Assembly: GCA_023382935.1 (NCBI GenBank)
Contig: JAHDXL010000006.1
Coordinates: 1 to 64,000, forward strand
DNA length: 64,000 nt
Direction: 5' to 3'
DNA from: Phycisphaerales bacterium
Lineage (GTDB): Bacteria > Planctomycetota > Phycisphaerae > Phycisphaerales > UBA1924
The notes under the pieces were generated by a model, which was not told where the DNA came from, did no database searches, and was given only the letters and a program-made list of their open reading frames with translations. Numbering within the stretch: position 1 is the first letter of the stretch; each line of letters starts with the position of its first letter. This document shows, piece by piece, positions 14,977 to 24,961 of this stretch. The position numbers were made by a program, and so were the translations under genes.

Positions 14977-16917
14977 ATGATGAACGAGCACGTCATGGTC
15001 GGCGTCTACATCGCGCTGGCGGGTCTGCTGACCTTGGCCGCCCATGCCGCCCTGCGCCGGCTTGGCGTCAAACGCGGACTGCCTGCGTCTGCCTGGCTGG
15101 TTATCGTGGCCGGATGCTGGGCGGGGTATTTGGTCTCTTCCTCCGAGCGGGCCGACACTTGGGAAAAAGTGCGGCGTTCCGTTATCGGACTTGCGCCCAC
15201 CTACGCCGAAGAACTGCGCCGACTCGGGCATGCCCGGATCGGGTTGGATACTCCCCCCGACGACCCGACCTATCTCTCCATCATCGACGTGGAGAAAACC
15301 TGGTTGGAGATCAATCCTACGGTCGCAGACATCTACACCTACCGCGTGATCGACGGCCAGTGGGCTCTGATTGTCGATTCCGAAACCGACTATGACCACG
15401 ACGGCATCTACCGTGGCGAGCGTGAAGGCAGGACCGCCATCGGCGAAGTGGTCGGACCTGTAGATGGGCTGGTGATGGCGCCCTTCGAGGGTCGCGCCGT
15501 CTTCGACGAGGTCATCTATCAGGACCGGTGGGGCACCTGGGTCAGCGCCTACGCGCCCATTTACGATGAAAACGATCGCATTGAGGCCGCCGTCGGCATC
15601 GACTATCCTGCCGACGAGTGGGCAAAGCAACTGGCGATGGCGCGGGCGTTGCCATTGCTGGGAAGCCTAATGCTCCTCGTGATCTTCATTTCATTCACCG
15701 CGACTTTGTCGCTGCGCGGGTTGGCGCTGCGTCGTTCGCGCGAACAGCAGGGCTGGCTGGAGACCGCTCGCGCCGCCGCCGAGTCCGCCAACCGCGCCAA
15801 GAGTGATTTCCTGGCGAACATGAGCCACGAAATCCGCACGCCGATGACGGCCATCCTTGGCTTCACCGAAGTGGCGATGGAGAGCGTGACCGACCCGGCG
15901 GTTCGAGGGCACCTCGAAACCGTGCACCGCAACGGGCAGCACCTGATCGAACTCATCAACGACATTCTCGACCTGTCCAAGATCGAATCAGGCGCCTTGC
16001 ACGTCGAGCAGGCGCCGGTCAACCTACCCCTGCTGGTGGCCGACGTATGCGAACTGCTGCGCATCCGGGCCGAGCACAAGGGCGTGGCGCTTGAACTGGA
16101 GATCGAGGACTCCTCTCCGGTCTGGATCACCAGCGACGGCAAGCGCGTGCGGCAGATCCTCACCAATCTGGTTGGCAACGCCATCAAGTTCACCGAGCGA
16201 GGAAGCGTCTCCGTCACGGTAAGCGGCATCTCGAGGCAGCAGGTTGAAGTCCAGATCCGCGACTCGGGCATCGGCATCGCGCCAGACCGGCTGCAGGCCA
16301 TCTTCAATCCCTTCGAGCAGGCCGACGCATCGACCACCCGCCGCTTCGGAGGCACGGGCCTGGGGCTGACCATCTCGCGTCGCCTCGCCCGCCTGCTCGG
16401 AGGCGATGTGGAAGTCGAATCACAACTGGGTGTCGGCAGCGTGTTCCGCATCACCTTCGACGCCCCTGAGGTTCAGGCTCCCGCGCCAGAAGAGGCCAGC
16501 GTCGATGGCAGGATCGATTTGCACGGTTCACTCGTCCTTTACGCCGACGACGGCGTGGACAACCAGCGCCTCATCCGGCACCACCTCGAGAAGGCCGGCG
16601 CGATCGTTGAAGTCGTCGACGACGGGCAGGCGGCCATTGAGCGATTCCGTCAGTTGCAGCGTGAAGGCCGCGCCATCGACCTCATCCTGACCGACATGCA
16701 GATGCCGCGGCTTGACGGGCTCGGGTTGACGCGGCAACTGCGGGCCGAGGGTTGCCAGACTCCGATCGTCGCGCTGACCGCCAGCGCGATGCGCAGCGAC
16801 GCTGATGCATGTCTGCGTGCCGGATGCGACGGGTATCTCTCCAAGCCCATCACCCGCGACCATTTGCTTTCCGCCTGCTCGCGGTGGATCTGGATGGAAC
16901 GACGCCGCGCCGCCTGA
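14977..16917 (+). CDS. Hybrid sensor histidine kinase / response regulator
   Basis: A 646-residue membrane sensor. A first membrane helix (about residues 7-50) is followed by a periplasmic domain of about 170 residues (to about 220), a second helix ([20 protein letters not shown]) and the kinase. The phosphorylated His284 lies in [10 protein letters not shown]. The ATPase domain has the N, G1 and G2 boxes ([38 protein letters not shown]). A receiver domain fills the C-terminus with Asp573 in [20 protein letters not shown] is 13 bases before ATG 14977, with further ATGs at 14980 and 14995. It is followed 47 bases later by a gene of unknown function. The signal cannot be deduced. Confidence 0.9.
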   Translation: MMNEHVMVGVYIALAGLLTLAAHAALRRLGVKRGLPASAWLVIVAGCWAGYLVSSSERADTWEKVRRSVIGLAPTYAEELRRLGHARIGLDTPPDDPTYLSIIDVEKTWLEINPTVADIYTYRVIDGQWALIVDSETDYDHDGIYRGEREGRTAIGEVVGPVDGLVMAPFEGRAVFDEVIYQDRWGTWVSAYAPIYDENDRIEAAVGIDYPADEWAKQLAMARALPLLGSLMLLVIFISFTATLSLRGLALRRSREQQGWLETARAAAESANRAKSDFLANMSHEIRTPMTAILGFTEVAMESVTDPAVRGHLETVHRNGQHLIELINDILDLSKIESGALHVEQAPVNLPLLVADVCELLRIRAEHKGVALELEIEDSSPVWITSDGKRVRQILTNLVGNAIKFTERGSVSVTVSGISRQQVEVQIRDSGIGIAPDRLQAIFNPFEQADASTTRRFGGTGLGLTISRRLARLLGGDVEVESQLGVGSVFRITFDAPEVQAPAPEEASVDGRIDLHGSLVLYADDGVDNQRLIRHHLEKAGAIVEVVDDGQAAIERFRQLQREGRAIDLILTDMQMPRLDGLGLTRQLRAEGCQTPIVALTASAMRSDADACLRAGCDGYLSKPITRDHLLSACSRWIWMERRRAA

Positions 16918-16964
16918 GGCCGGGCGGGTTCGATTACAATGTCGATCCACGCCAGGAGCCCCAT

Positions 16965-18641
16965 GTGCCCGACATCGCCCGGCTGCTCAAGGAACTCGAG
17001 GATCTGCGCAACCGCTGCGGCCGCGACGTGGCGCCGCGAAAGATCGTCCTCATCAAGACCTTCTCACGATCACGTCTTCGGCGACCGGAACAAGTCCTGC
17101 GCCTGCACGAGGCACTGTGCTTCATCCGCGCCTATCCAGACAGTCCGGCTGTTCTGCAAACAGCCGAGGCGGCCCTGCGCCGTTTCGAGCAGCGACCCGA
17201 CTTCCGCAATCACCGTGCTTTCCTGGCCGACTCCGGCATCGCCGGCACGGATCTGAACTTTCGCTTCTACTGGCTGACGGCCTCATGGGCGGCAGGCCGC
17301 TGGCCCGGCGCGCTCGAAATCGACTGGGATGAGTTCGAGCACCAGGACAAACTCGAAGAAGTCCTGCACCTGCTGGCCACCTACACCGAAACGCCCGCTC
17401 TCGACACCTTCGCCCTGCCAGTGCGCGAGTGGATCAAGCAGTTGAAATCCCCGCGCGAGACCGACGCGGATTTTGTGGTCCGCCGCTTTCAGCGCCTGAA
17501 AGTCGATCCGGCGGTGCGTGAGCAGATGTATGACGCCATCGACATCCCCATGATCCTCCGCCCCGGCAAACTGACTCCGGCCCGCACACGCGAGCGCTGG
17601 GAGCCCGGGCCCGTTGTCTATCGCGACCGCCCGCTCGACACGGCGCGCCCCGATCTACGCCCCTTCATCGCCAACGCCACGATGACGGTTCGCCCCGTCG
17701 GCCCGCGCGAGGGACGCCGACTCATTCAACTGGCCAACGAGTGCATGGTGCCGCGACACCGCGACCTGCTCGCCTTCCTGCACGCCGACGAGCGAGACGT
17801 GCGCATGGTCGACTTCGGCGATGGCTTCGCGTTTGCGTGCATGGGCGTGCGCCCCGAGCGCCGGCTCATGCTCGAGGCCGTCTACGCCTTTCTCACCATC
17901 AACAACGGCGTGCCCATCGGCTACGTGCTCAACAGCGCCTTCTTCAACTCGGCCGAGGTAGCCTACAACGTGTTCGAAACCTTCCGAGGCGGCGAGGCGG
18001 CACGCAACTACGGGCGACTGCTCGCCATGGTGCACCACCTCTTCGGCGCCGACAGTTTCGCCGTCGATCCGTACCAACTCGGGCACGACAACGCCGAAGG
18101 CCAGGCCTCGGGCGCCTGGTGGTTCTACTACAAACTCGGCTTCCGCCCGCGCGACGCGCACGTCAGGAAACTTGTGCGGCAGGAACTGGCCGCCATGCGG
18201 CGCAACCCAAGGCACCGCACCACTCCCGAGCGGCTCAACGAGATGGCGGCCGCGTACATGTTCTTCCAGATCGGACCGCAACGCCGCGACGTGCTCGGCG
18301 AAATCTCGCTGGGCAACATCGGCATGCGCGCCAGCAACCTGCTCGCCCGCCGCGGAGGCTCCGATCGTGAAGGTGCACTGGCACAGTGCGCCGAAGAAGC
18401 ATCGCGCCTGCTCGGCGTCCGCAGTCAGCGCGGCTGGACCGCTGGAGAGCGCGAGGCGTGGACGCGCTGGGCCCCGCTTGCACTCGCCCTGCCAGGGGTC
18501 AAACGCTGGAGCGGCCCCGAACGCCGCGCGCTGGCCGAAGTCATGCGCGCCAAGGGCGGCCGCCGCGAGAGCGACTACGTGCGCCTCTTCGACCAACACG
18601 CTCGCCTGCGATCTGCCATGCTCCGCCTGGCGCACGACTGA
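16965..18641 (+). CDS. Hypothetical protein with a GNAT-like segment
   Basis: A 558-residue protein that I do not recognise as a named family. Residues 240-398 have the pattern of a GNAT N-acetyltransferase fold: VRPVGPREGRRLIQLANECM at the start, a beta strand GYVLNSAFF near 319, and the C-terminal motif YYKLGFRPRD near 390. The N-terminal 230 residues are helical and rich in Arg/Leu. The GTG at 16965 is taken as start because CCAGGAG lies eight bases upstream. The gene follows the hybrid kinase by 47 bases on the same strand, so it may be its output or merely a neighbour. No catalytic residues can be named. Confidence 0.6.
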   Translation: MPDIARLLKELEDLRNRCGRDVAPRKIVLIKTFSRSRLRRPEQVLRLHEALCFIRAYPDSPAVLQTAEAALRRFEQRPDFRNHRAFLADSGIAGTDLNFRFYWLTASWAAGRWPGALEIDWDEFEHQDKLEEVLHLLATYTETPALDTFALPVREWIKQLKSPRETDADFVVRRFQRLKVDPAVREQMYDAIDIPMILRPGKLTPARTRERWEPGPVVYRDRPLDTARPDLRPFIANATMTVRPVGPREGRRLIQLANECMVPRHRDLLAFLHADERDVRMVDFGDGFAFACMGVRPERRLMLEAVYAFLTINNGVPIGYVLNSAFFNSAEVAYNVFETFRGGEAARNYGRLLAMVHHLFGADSFAVDPYQLGHDNAEGQASGAWWFYYKLGFRPRDAHVRKLVRQELAAMRRNPRHRTTPERLNEMAAAYMFFQIGPQRRDVLGEISLGNIGMRASNLLARRGGSDREGALAQCAEEASRLLGVRSQRGWTAGEREAWTRWAPLALALPGVKRWSGPERRALAEVMRAKGGRRESDYVRLFDQHARLRSAMLRLAHD

Positions 18642-18785
18642 CTCACGATCCTCCCCAGCCGGGGATGTGGCTGGCGCAGCCGGACGGATGGGGTGCTCAA
18701 ATCTGCAAGCCAATGAAAAACCTCCCGCTCGCGCAGGAGCCTCTGACTGCCTTTTCTCGTTTCGCTCAAACCCGCGCGGGCGACC

Positions 18786-19670
18786 TCAGCCCAGCGCCGC
18801 CGCGCCCGAGATGATCTCGGTCAGTTCCGTGGTGATCTGCGCCTGCCGGGCCCGGTTGTATTGGCGCTGCAGACGCTTGCGCATCTTGCCCGCGTTATCC
18901 GTCGCCGACTTCATCGCCACCATGCGCGCCACGTGCTCGCTCACGATCGCGTCGTTGAACGCCTGGAAAAGCACTGCCTTGACAGCCGCGGGCAGGAGCG
19001 TGTCCAGCAACTCCTCGGCGCTGGGGCTGAACTCGTACAGCGCATGCAGGTGGCTCTTCCCCCCAACTGCCGCAGCGCCCCCCCGCGAACGGTCGAACGG
19101 CACCAGTTGCAGGATCTCTGGCCTCTGCTGTCCGGCCGATATGTAGCGCATGTAGATCACGCGGACGGCGTCAATCTCTCCGCGCGTGAACCGCTCAATG
19201 TAGTCGCGAGCCAGACGCTCGACTTCTTCGTAGCGAGGCTTGTCGCCGAATTGCATGTGGTGGGCCGCCAGCGGAAAGTTGTTGAACCGAAGCACGTTGG
19301 CGCCCTTCTTGCCCACCACTTCGATCCGCCCGCGCGCCGCCGGCTCGTGCGTACGCAGATGCCGCATCGCCGTGCGGATGATGTTCCCGTTGTATGGCCC
19401 GCACAGCCCGCGATCCGACGTGATGATCAGCGTCACTTCCCTGCCCGTGCGGCTCTCGCTTCCGCCCAGCAGCGGATGACTCGACTCCTTCGTCCGGGCG
19501 GCCAGTTCACTGACCAGATCGGCCAGCGCGGCCGTGTACGGTTTCGACGCCGTCGCCGTCTGCTGCGCCTTCGCGAACTTGCTCGTGGCGATCATCTGCA
19601 TCGTCCGCGTGATGCGACGAATGTTCCCGACCGCCTTCATGCGCTTCTTGATTTCGCGGCTCTTGCCCAT
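18786..19670 (-). CDS. atpG: F-type ATP synthase gamma subunit
   Basis: A 294-residue central-stalk subunit of the F1 sector, normal in length. The N-terminal helix (REIKKRMKAVGNIRRITRTM) and the C-terminal helix (MRKRLQRQYNRARQAQITTE) are the two long coils that turn inside the alpha/beta ring. DRGLCGPYN matches the conserved central motif. The usual operon partners are missing: upstream lie only a small protein and a PhnP-like enzyme, and downstream the strand changes. Either the atp genes are scattered or this is one of two ATP synthase sets. The Shine-Dalgarno sequence is weak. Confidence 0.95.
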   Translation of the reverse strand: MGKSREIKKRMKAVGNIRRITRTMQMIATSKFAKAQQTATASKPYTAALADLVSELAARTKESSHPLLGGSESRTGREVTLIITSDRGLCGPYNGNIIRTAMRHLRTHEPAARGRIEVVGKKGANVLRFNNFPLAAHHMQFGDKPRYEEVERLARDYIERFTRGEIDAVRVIYMRYISAGQQRPEILQLVPFDRSRGGAAAVGGKSHLHALYEFSPSAEELLDTLLPAAVKAVLFQAFNDAIVSEHVARMVAMKSATDNAGKMRKRLQRQYNRARQAQITTELTEIISGAAALG

Positions 19671-19708
19671 GGGTCGAGAGTGTAGAACCCTTCGCCCGCC
19701 GGGTGAAG

Positions 19709-19891
19709 TCAGCCCCGCTCGCCCGGACGCACCGGCGCCGTCACGGGCTTCCCGTTGCTCGCCGGGTTCTCGCGGGCCACGTCCTCACGCCCCGGCCTCG
19801 GCAGAATCCCCTCCTCGCTCAGTTGCAGCGGGAAGGGAACGCTCAGGGGTGGACGCCCGTGCGACTCGGCGTGATCCTCACTCGGCAACAT
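19709..19891 (-). CDS. Small hypothetical protein
   Basis: A 60-residue frame between a PhnP-like gene and atpG, beginning MLPSEDHAESHGRPPL and rich in proline and charged residues; no membrane segment. The ATG at 19891 has GGAG nine bases upstream. It lies 39 bases before atpG and 54 bases after the PhnP-like gene on the same strand, so the three could be one transcript. The frame is short and could be chance. Confidence 0.42.
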   Translation of the reverse strand: MLPSEDHAESHGRPPLSVPFPLQLSEEGILPRPGREDVARENPASNGKPVTAPVRPGERG

Positions 19892-19944
19892 ATGGCCCAC
19901 TCCAATGGCTCCCCGGTTTGGAAGCCTCTCCTCGTTCTTCGGAT

Positions 19945-20802
19945 TCACTTGACCGGTGCTTCCGTGCATTCCCCACTTTCGGTTCCCTTTCCCAGCACCA
20001 GTCCGTCATAAGCCAGCCGGATTCCCTCCGGCAACTCCTCCTCCATGGCCGCGTGAGAGACCTCGTGGCTCATGTGAACCAGGTAGGTCTGCCTGGCCCC
20101 CACCTGCCGGGCTACCGACACAGCCTGCCCAATCGAAAAATGCGTCGGGTGCTTGCGATGCCGAAGCCCATCCAGAACAAGCGTCTGGAGCCCCTCAAGG
20201 TCACGCCAGGTTTCCGGCGGTATGGCCGACACGTCGGTGCAGTAGGCCAGGGGGAGCGGGTTATCGGGCGTCGCGGGGTGACTGCTCTCGAAACGGAACC
20301 CCAACACCGGCAGCCGCCCGTGCAGCAGGTGCAGCGGCGTGATCCGGACGCCGTACAACTCGAAGCACAGCCCCGGCTCGATGCGGTGTGCGATCAGCGA
20401 GGCCACGAACGATGGCTGGATGTTCGACGCCGACTCAAAGATGTGAGCAAACACCCGTCGAAGCGAGTCAAAAGTCCGCTGGTCGGCATAAACGTCGATG
20501 GCCCGATCCATCGCCACGTTGAACCGGCGCACCTCATCAAGCCCGAACGTGTGATCGACGTGGTTGTGCGTAAACAGGATTGCGTCAACCCGATGGAGTC
20601 GCGCTCGCAGCGCCTGTTGTCTCAGGTCTGGCCCCGCGTCGATCAGGATCACCCGTTCCCTGCCGCGGGGATCGCGGAATCGCAGACACGCGCTGGTGCG
20701 CAAACGCTGGTCGCGCGGATCGCTGGATGTGCACACCGGGCAGGCGCAGGCGATGGCCGGCACACCCGCGCTGGTCCCTGTTCCCAGAAACTCGAACTGC
20801 AC
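19945..20802 (-). CDS. PhnP-like metallo-beta-lactamase-fold phosphodiesterase
   Basis: A 285-residue hydrolase. The N-terminus FLGTGTSAGVPAIACACPVC, with its conserved cysteine pair, and the metal motif THNHVDHTFGLDE are typical of the PhnP group (phosphoribosyl cyclic phosphate phosphodiesterases). Further metal ligands lie in YCTDVS and VLDGLRHRKHPTHFS. Members open cyclic phosphodiesters, some in phosphonate breakdown; no phn genes are nearby, so the substrate is not known. It starts 20 bases after the stop of the dockerin protease on the same strand. Confidence 0.85.
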   Translation of the reverse strand: MQFEFLGTGTSAGVPAIACACPVCTSSDPRDQRLRTSACLRFRDPRGRERVILIDAGPDLRQQALRARLHRVDAILFTHNHVDHTFGLDEVRRFNVAMDRAIDVYADQRTFDSLRRVFAHIFESASNIQPSFVASLIAHRIEPGLCFELYGVRITPLHLLHGRLPVLGFRFESSHPATPDNPLPLAYCTDVSAIPPETWRDLEGLQTLVLDGLRHRKHPTHFSIGQAVSVARQVGARQTYLVHMSHEVSHAAMEEELPEGIRLAYDGLVLGKGTESGECTEAPVK

Positions 20803-20821
20803 GCGACAAGGCTAGACGGCA

Positions 20822-23026
20822 TCACATGCACACGCCGCCCATCGCGGCTAGGAGCAGCATGAGGTCCGCAGCATCAACGTTCCCATCGGCGTTGAGGTCG
20901 GCGTCCACGTCCTCGCTGCCCAGCCGACGCACGAGATGCTCCAGATCAGCCCCGTCAATCGTGCCATCGGAGTTCAGGTCGCCGGCGCATCGGGGGCAGG
21001 ACATGTCTTCGAGGCGGAAGCGATCAACGCCAGCCTCGACAATGGCCGTGTTGGGATGGTCGCCGGCGGTGAAACGCACGCGCACGGTGCCGGCCGATCC
21101 GATCAGGGAGGCCAGTCGATACACGCGCATGTCCCATCCCACGGTCGGCCCGATCTGGTCAAGCGTGCGCCAGGTTGGGTCAGTGTCGGTCCAGTATTCC
21201 ACCAGCATGGCGCCCGGCGTCGGGCGTGTGTCCGCGTACCACGCGGCAAAGGACAGCACCGGATCGCTCGCCCCGCCGATGTTGAGGCTGGGCGAGATCA
21301 GAGTGCTCAAACCGGAATCCACGTCAGCGCCGTTGTGCGGGCCGGTGACCGCGCACCTGCCGGTGCCGTCAAAGTCAACTTCCGGCGCCATCCGTCCGAC
21401 GGTGTAGATCGACGCTCCATTCCAGGCTCCGCTGCTCAGGCCGTCGGTCTCAGCGGACGACCAGCCGTCGCTTGAGGTCATGTCTGAACTGAACAGGGTG
21501 GGGCCGCCAATGGGAACGCGCGCCTGATAAGTTATCGCCGGGGCACCCGGCGGGCTGACGTCGATCCCGCCGAGGTCATTCTGCACGCTGACGTAGTAAC
21601 GCACCATGGCATCGCAGGACCGGAGCGCGGGAAAGGTCGCCTCTGCATCCAGGGCCGAAGTCCGAGTCATCGGCACGCTGGTCCAGGCGCCCTGATCCCA
21701 CACATGCAGACGGGCGGTTTCAATCGCCGGGCTACGCGTGGCTGAAGGCCCGAACCGGGCTCGGATCGTGGTCTCACCGGTTGGGAGCACCTCCGCCGGG
21801 CGTTGATTCGGGAATGAGATCCGCGAGCCGTCGCTCTGGGCCGCCATGCCGCGCGGATTGGCCAGCGCCGTGCGCAGGCCTGAGTTCTTGGTCGCCGTGC
21901 CCTTGTTGGCTCCGCTCGAGTTGCACCCGCCGCTGGTGTGAATCGCGATGGCCAGACCCGTACTTTCGTCGATCACCGCCGACCCGGAGTTTCCCCCCGT
22001 CGTGTCGGCGGTGTACCTCACGGTGTTCCCGGTGCTCCCGACGTAGTTGCCGCTGTGAGTTGTGTACGTGAAGTTGTACGTCAGAGGCATGGGAAGAACG
22101 ACCGAGCCGTACCCCCCCACCCGCACGGTGCGCCCGTCGGCTGCGGGAAGTGTTGGCGAAGCGCGGTACGACGAGCCCTGCGCCGCGAGAGGTGACAGCA
22201 GCGTGTTCGGATTCTCAAATACCCCGAAGAACGCCCAATCGTTGCCAGTCGAGATCGAGCCGGACTGCGTCTGCACGGAAGAAGGGTCCACCACGTACTG
22301 GTCCTGCGGCGGCGGATGGCGCATCGACCCCCCGATGGTGGAGAGCGGCACGTTGAACTGCACGACGCTCCCAGGCGTCGGCTCGCAATGACCTGCCGTG
22401 AGCATTCCGTAGGCAAGATCGTTCACCAGCCAAACGGTGCAGTTGGCTGGGAGCAGGCGACCACTGGCCGGGTCGATCGCGGGCACACGATCATCGACCG
22501 ACCCGCAGATGGACCGATCGAGAAAGCCGGGCTCTCCGTACTCGATCGAACCGACACTCACCCGGCTGGGCCCCATGCCTGGGGAGGCGTACACACGCAC
22601 CTGCACCGCGTCGCCATTAAAGTAAGCAGAACTCATCGACCACTGGATGAGATCCAGCCCGTCGAGAATCTGCACCGCCCCGTCGTCCAGCCCAATGAGA
22701 ACCAGCCGGGTCGCTTCGACATCGCCATACTCCCCGCTCAGCGCGCCGAAATCGAAGTGAAGCCGCATCCACATGGCGCCGGGCTGCCGCTGGATTCCTG
22801 TCCAGATCTGGCGGTATCCGGACCCCGGAAGTGTGTTCTCGACCCAGCCTGAATCGAGCAGCCGGATTTCGACTTGGGAATCGGAGTCGCCCCCGCCGCG
22901 ATTGCCGCCTGCTTCGATCGGGTCGAAGTTGACGACCTGTGCCGATGCCCAAGCAACGGACAGGAACGTCAGCACGCCGACCCACAGAACGGTGCGACTG
23001 CGCCCAAGGCAATCTGTCTGCAGCAC
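20822..23026 (-). CDS. Secreted trypsin-like serine protease with dockerin-like tail
   Basis: A 734-residue exported protein. The signal peptide runs to about residue 30 (VLTFLSVAWASAQ). A beta-rich N-terminal region precedes a chymotrypsin-fold domain whose triad is visible: His in MLTAGHCEP, Asp in GNDWAFFGV, Ser in TTGGNSGSAVID. A beta-sandwich segment follows. The last 60 residues hold two EF-hand-like dockerin repeats (GDLNSDGTIDGADL and ADLNADGNVDAADL) that bind calcium and in planctomycetes are thought to act in surface display. The start is GTG at 23026 with GAGAGG upstream. The products probably work outside the cell on proteins, but the substrate is unknown. Confidence 0.88.
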   Translation of the reverse strand: MLQTDCLGRSRTVLWVGVLTFLSVAWASAQVVNFDPIEAGGNRGGGDSDSQVEIRLLDSGWVENTLPGSGYRQIWTGIQRQPGAMWMRLHFDFGALSGEYGDVEATRLVLIGLDDGAVQILDGLDLIQWSMSSAYFNGDAVQVRVYASPGMGPSRVSVGSIEYGEPGFLDRSICGSVDDRVPAIDPASGRLLPANCTVWLVNDLAYGMLTAGHCEPTPGSVVQFNVPLSTIGGSMRHPPPQDQYVVDPSSVQTQSGSISTGNDWAFFGVFENPNTLLSPLAAQGSSYRASPTLPAADGRTVRVGGYGSVVLPMPLTYNFTYTTHSGNYVGSTGNTVRYTADTTGGNSGSAVIDESTGLAIAIHTSGGCNSSGANKGTATKNSGLRTALANPRGMAAQSDGSRISFPNQRPAEVLPTGETTIRARFGPSATRSPAIETARLHVWDQGAWTSVPMTRTSALDAEATFPALRSCDAMVRYYVSVQNDLGGIDVSPPGAPAITYQARVPIGGPTLFSSDMTSSDGWSSAETDGLSSGAWNGASIYTVGRMAPEVDFDGTGRCAVTGPHNGADVDSGLSTLISPSLNIGGASDPVLSFAAWYADTRPTPGAMLVEYWTDTDPTWRTLDQIGPTVGWDMRVYRLASLIGSAGTVRVRFTAGDHPNTAIVEAGVDRFRLEDMSCPRCAGDLNSDGTIDGADLEHLVRRLGSEDVDADLNADGNVDAADLMLLLAAMGGVCM

Positions 23027-23150
23027 TTGCGCCTCTCTCGGTCGCCTCCGCCCCGGAGGCTCGAAGCGATGACACTATCGGAACGGGATCTCTGTTTCAA
23101 CGGGTCCGATTAGGAAAATCCCTAGGCTTCCAGCCTCGGAGTGGGAGTGG

Positions 23151-23188
23151 ACAAAAAAAGAACCGGCCGACCCTTTCAGGTCGGCCGG
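23151..23188 (-). terminator. Rho-independent terminator after the porin gene
   Basis: A perfect 10-bp hairpin (CCGGCCGACC 23163-23172 with GGTCGGCCGG 23179-23188, six-base loop) is followed on the minus strand by TTCTTTTTTT. It lies 31 bases beyond the porin stop. Confidence 0.9.
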
Positions 23189-23218
23189 CGTCAGAATCAC
23201 AAGGTCTGATCGACCCGA

Positions 23219-24487
23219 TCAGAAGGCGACGTTGATCTGCCCACGGAGCAGGATCTCGCCGTCCTCCCCGTCGCCCAGGAGTTGGGTCAGGCGGGCGTCG
23301 GGAATCGTCCCGAACGTGGTCAGGCCCGGGGCGGTCTCGTTGAGAGCCCACACCAGGTCGAGGGTGATCTTGGCGGCGTGGCTCTGCGGAACCACGTAGT
23401 AGTTGGTGCCGAAGGTCAGGAAGTGCTGATCCTCGTCAGCGCCCGCAGCCACGGTGTCCTCATCGAGGAACAAGGCGTCCCAGCGACCGAAGAGTTCGCA
23501 CTGGTCGTTGACGAAGATGCCGCCCTGAACGACGGCGCCGAAGTGGTCGACGTCGCTGCCGGCGCCCATGTCGACGTTCTCGCCCATGAAGGCGGCGAAC
23601 AGGTTCCAGCCGTTGCCCTCAACAGCCGCGTCCACCGTGTAGAGCAGCAGTTCGGCATTGTCAGTCAGCGACGGGTTGGTGTCGCCGCTGCTCTGCCAGT
23701 GAATGGCGCCACCGATGCGGACGGCCAGGTCATCGCCACGCCACGAGGTGAAGTCGTCGAAGCGATCCCAGTCGCCCTCGAACTTGACATCAACGCGGGC
23801 CGTGAAGGCGTAGTCCGCTTCGGAACTGCTGTTGTACGCAGTCAGACCGGAGTTCACGCCGTCCGAGAACGCGCCATAGAAGGCGAACGCGTCGGCGCGA
23901 TAGCCGAGCATGACGCCCTGCGAGTACTGCTGGCTGAAGAACTCGTTGGTCACGCTGCGCTCAGCGGCCAACTGGAACTCGGGCTCGATGAGTTCTTCGG
24001 CAAGGATGGGCAGTTTGAACTGACCCCAGCGGACGAACCCGCCTTCCCAGCCTTCGAAGTCATACTGCCCGTAGCCCTTCTCGACCGTGAGGCTGCCGTC
24101 GCTGCCCCAGTCGGCCTGCACCATGAACTTCCAGTTGGGGTTCACGATGTTGCCGTGCCAGCGCAACTTCAGGCGCGGAACGCTGAAGCCGATGGTCGTG
24201 TCGTCATCATCGCCACCGTTGGCGTTGGTGGGCTGATCATCGCGGAAGTCGGCGGCGTAGCGGAACTGAATCAGGCCGCTCATGTTCAGGCGGTAGTTGC
24301 CCGAGCCGTCCGAGATGTAGAAGAACCCGTCGTTGCCCGCGGTGCCGCCTTGGAGTTGGCTGGTGCGGGCGGCCGCGTCGGCGTTCAGTTCGGCCGAGTA
24401 GGCACGGTCATAATCGAGGGTCTGGGCCGAGGCGGCGGCGGCAAGACCGAAGGCCGCGCCCGCACACACAAAGTGCTTGATCGTCAT
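23219..24487 (-). CDS. Porin of the phosphate-selective (Porin_O/P) type
   Basis: A 422-residue outer-membrane protein. It begins with a signal peptide (residues 1-21, ending AAAASAQ), then a helical lead-in (YDRAYSAELNADAAARTSQL) and a long series of alternating beta strands, for example GLIQFRYAADFRDD and the final LLRGQINVAF ending in phenylalanine as outer-membrane barrels do. The family includes phosphate- and polyphosphate-selective porins OprP/OprO. The start at 24487 has AAGGAG nine bases upstream; the 84 residues before it are not conserved. It is divergent from a PhoB/PhoR-like pair, which suggests induction by phosphate starvation. No Pho-box match to the enteric consensus was seen. 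Confidence 0.85.
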   Translation of the reverse strand: MTIKHFVCAGAAFGLAAAASAQTLDYDRAYSAELNADAAARTSQLQGGTAGNDGFFYISDGSGNYRLNMSGLIQFRYAADFRDDQPTNANGGDDDDTTIGFSVPRLKLRWHGNIVNPNWKFMVQADWGSDGSLTVEKGYGQYDFEGWEGGFVRWGQFKLPILAEELIEPEFQLAAERSVTNEFFSQQYSQGVMLGYRADAFAFYGAFSDGVNSGLTAYNSSSEADYAFTARVDVKFEGDWDRFDDFTSWRGDDLAVRIGGAIHWQSSGDTNPSLTDNAELLLYTVDAAVEGNGWNLFAAFMGENVDMGAGSDVDHFGAVVQGGIFVNDQCELFGRWDALFLDEDTVAAGADEDQHFLTFGTNYYVVPQSHAAKITLDLVWALNETAPGLTTFGTIPDARLTQLLGDGEDGEILLRGQINVAF

Positions 24488-24961
24488 TTCTGGACACTCC
24501 TTGACATTAGCCTGGGAAGTTCCCCGACAAGGGCTCCCCACGTTCGATGCTGATTCCTTCTCGATCCCACGCTCGCACACGCGAACGTGCCACTGTTGTT
24601 CATCCACTTCGTCGCGTATCAGTGCGCCCCGCTCTTGCGAGCAGAGTCGCCGGAAGCGCCGCAACGACACGCTCCCGAAACACATCCGACTTTCCAAAGC
24701 CCGAAGAGATTCCCTCTCATCGAGCGGCCCGCTCACCACCGGTCCAATGACCGGGCGGACATACTAGCCCGCGATATTAGCAAGTGCAAACTCGCCTATC
24801 CACTCATCGGCCCTGTCCACAAGGGCCCGGTAACTTTTTTCCCCCGCTCGCCCCCAGCCACCCCACCGGCGGGTTTTCGTTTGATCTTCACAATTGCTCT
24901 TCCACCACCCCGCTACCATCGGGCAGCGACGGGGAAACGGCGATCCAGATGACCCCGAGCA
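24488..24961. promoter_or_regulatory. Divergent control region between porin and PhoB-like gene
   Basis: A 474-base stretch without a convincing gene. On the plus strand GGCCCT (24809-24814) and AGGGCC (24821-24826) can form a short hairpin; TTTTTT follows at 24835-24840, resembling a weak intrinsic terminator or leader attenuator ahead of the PhoB-like gene. The rest shows no clear repeat and no unambiguous Pho box. Confidence 0.35.
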
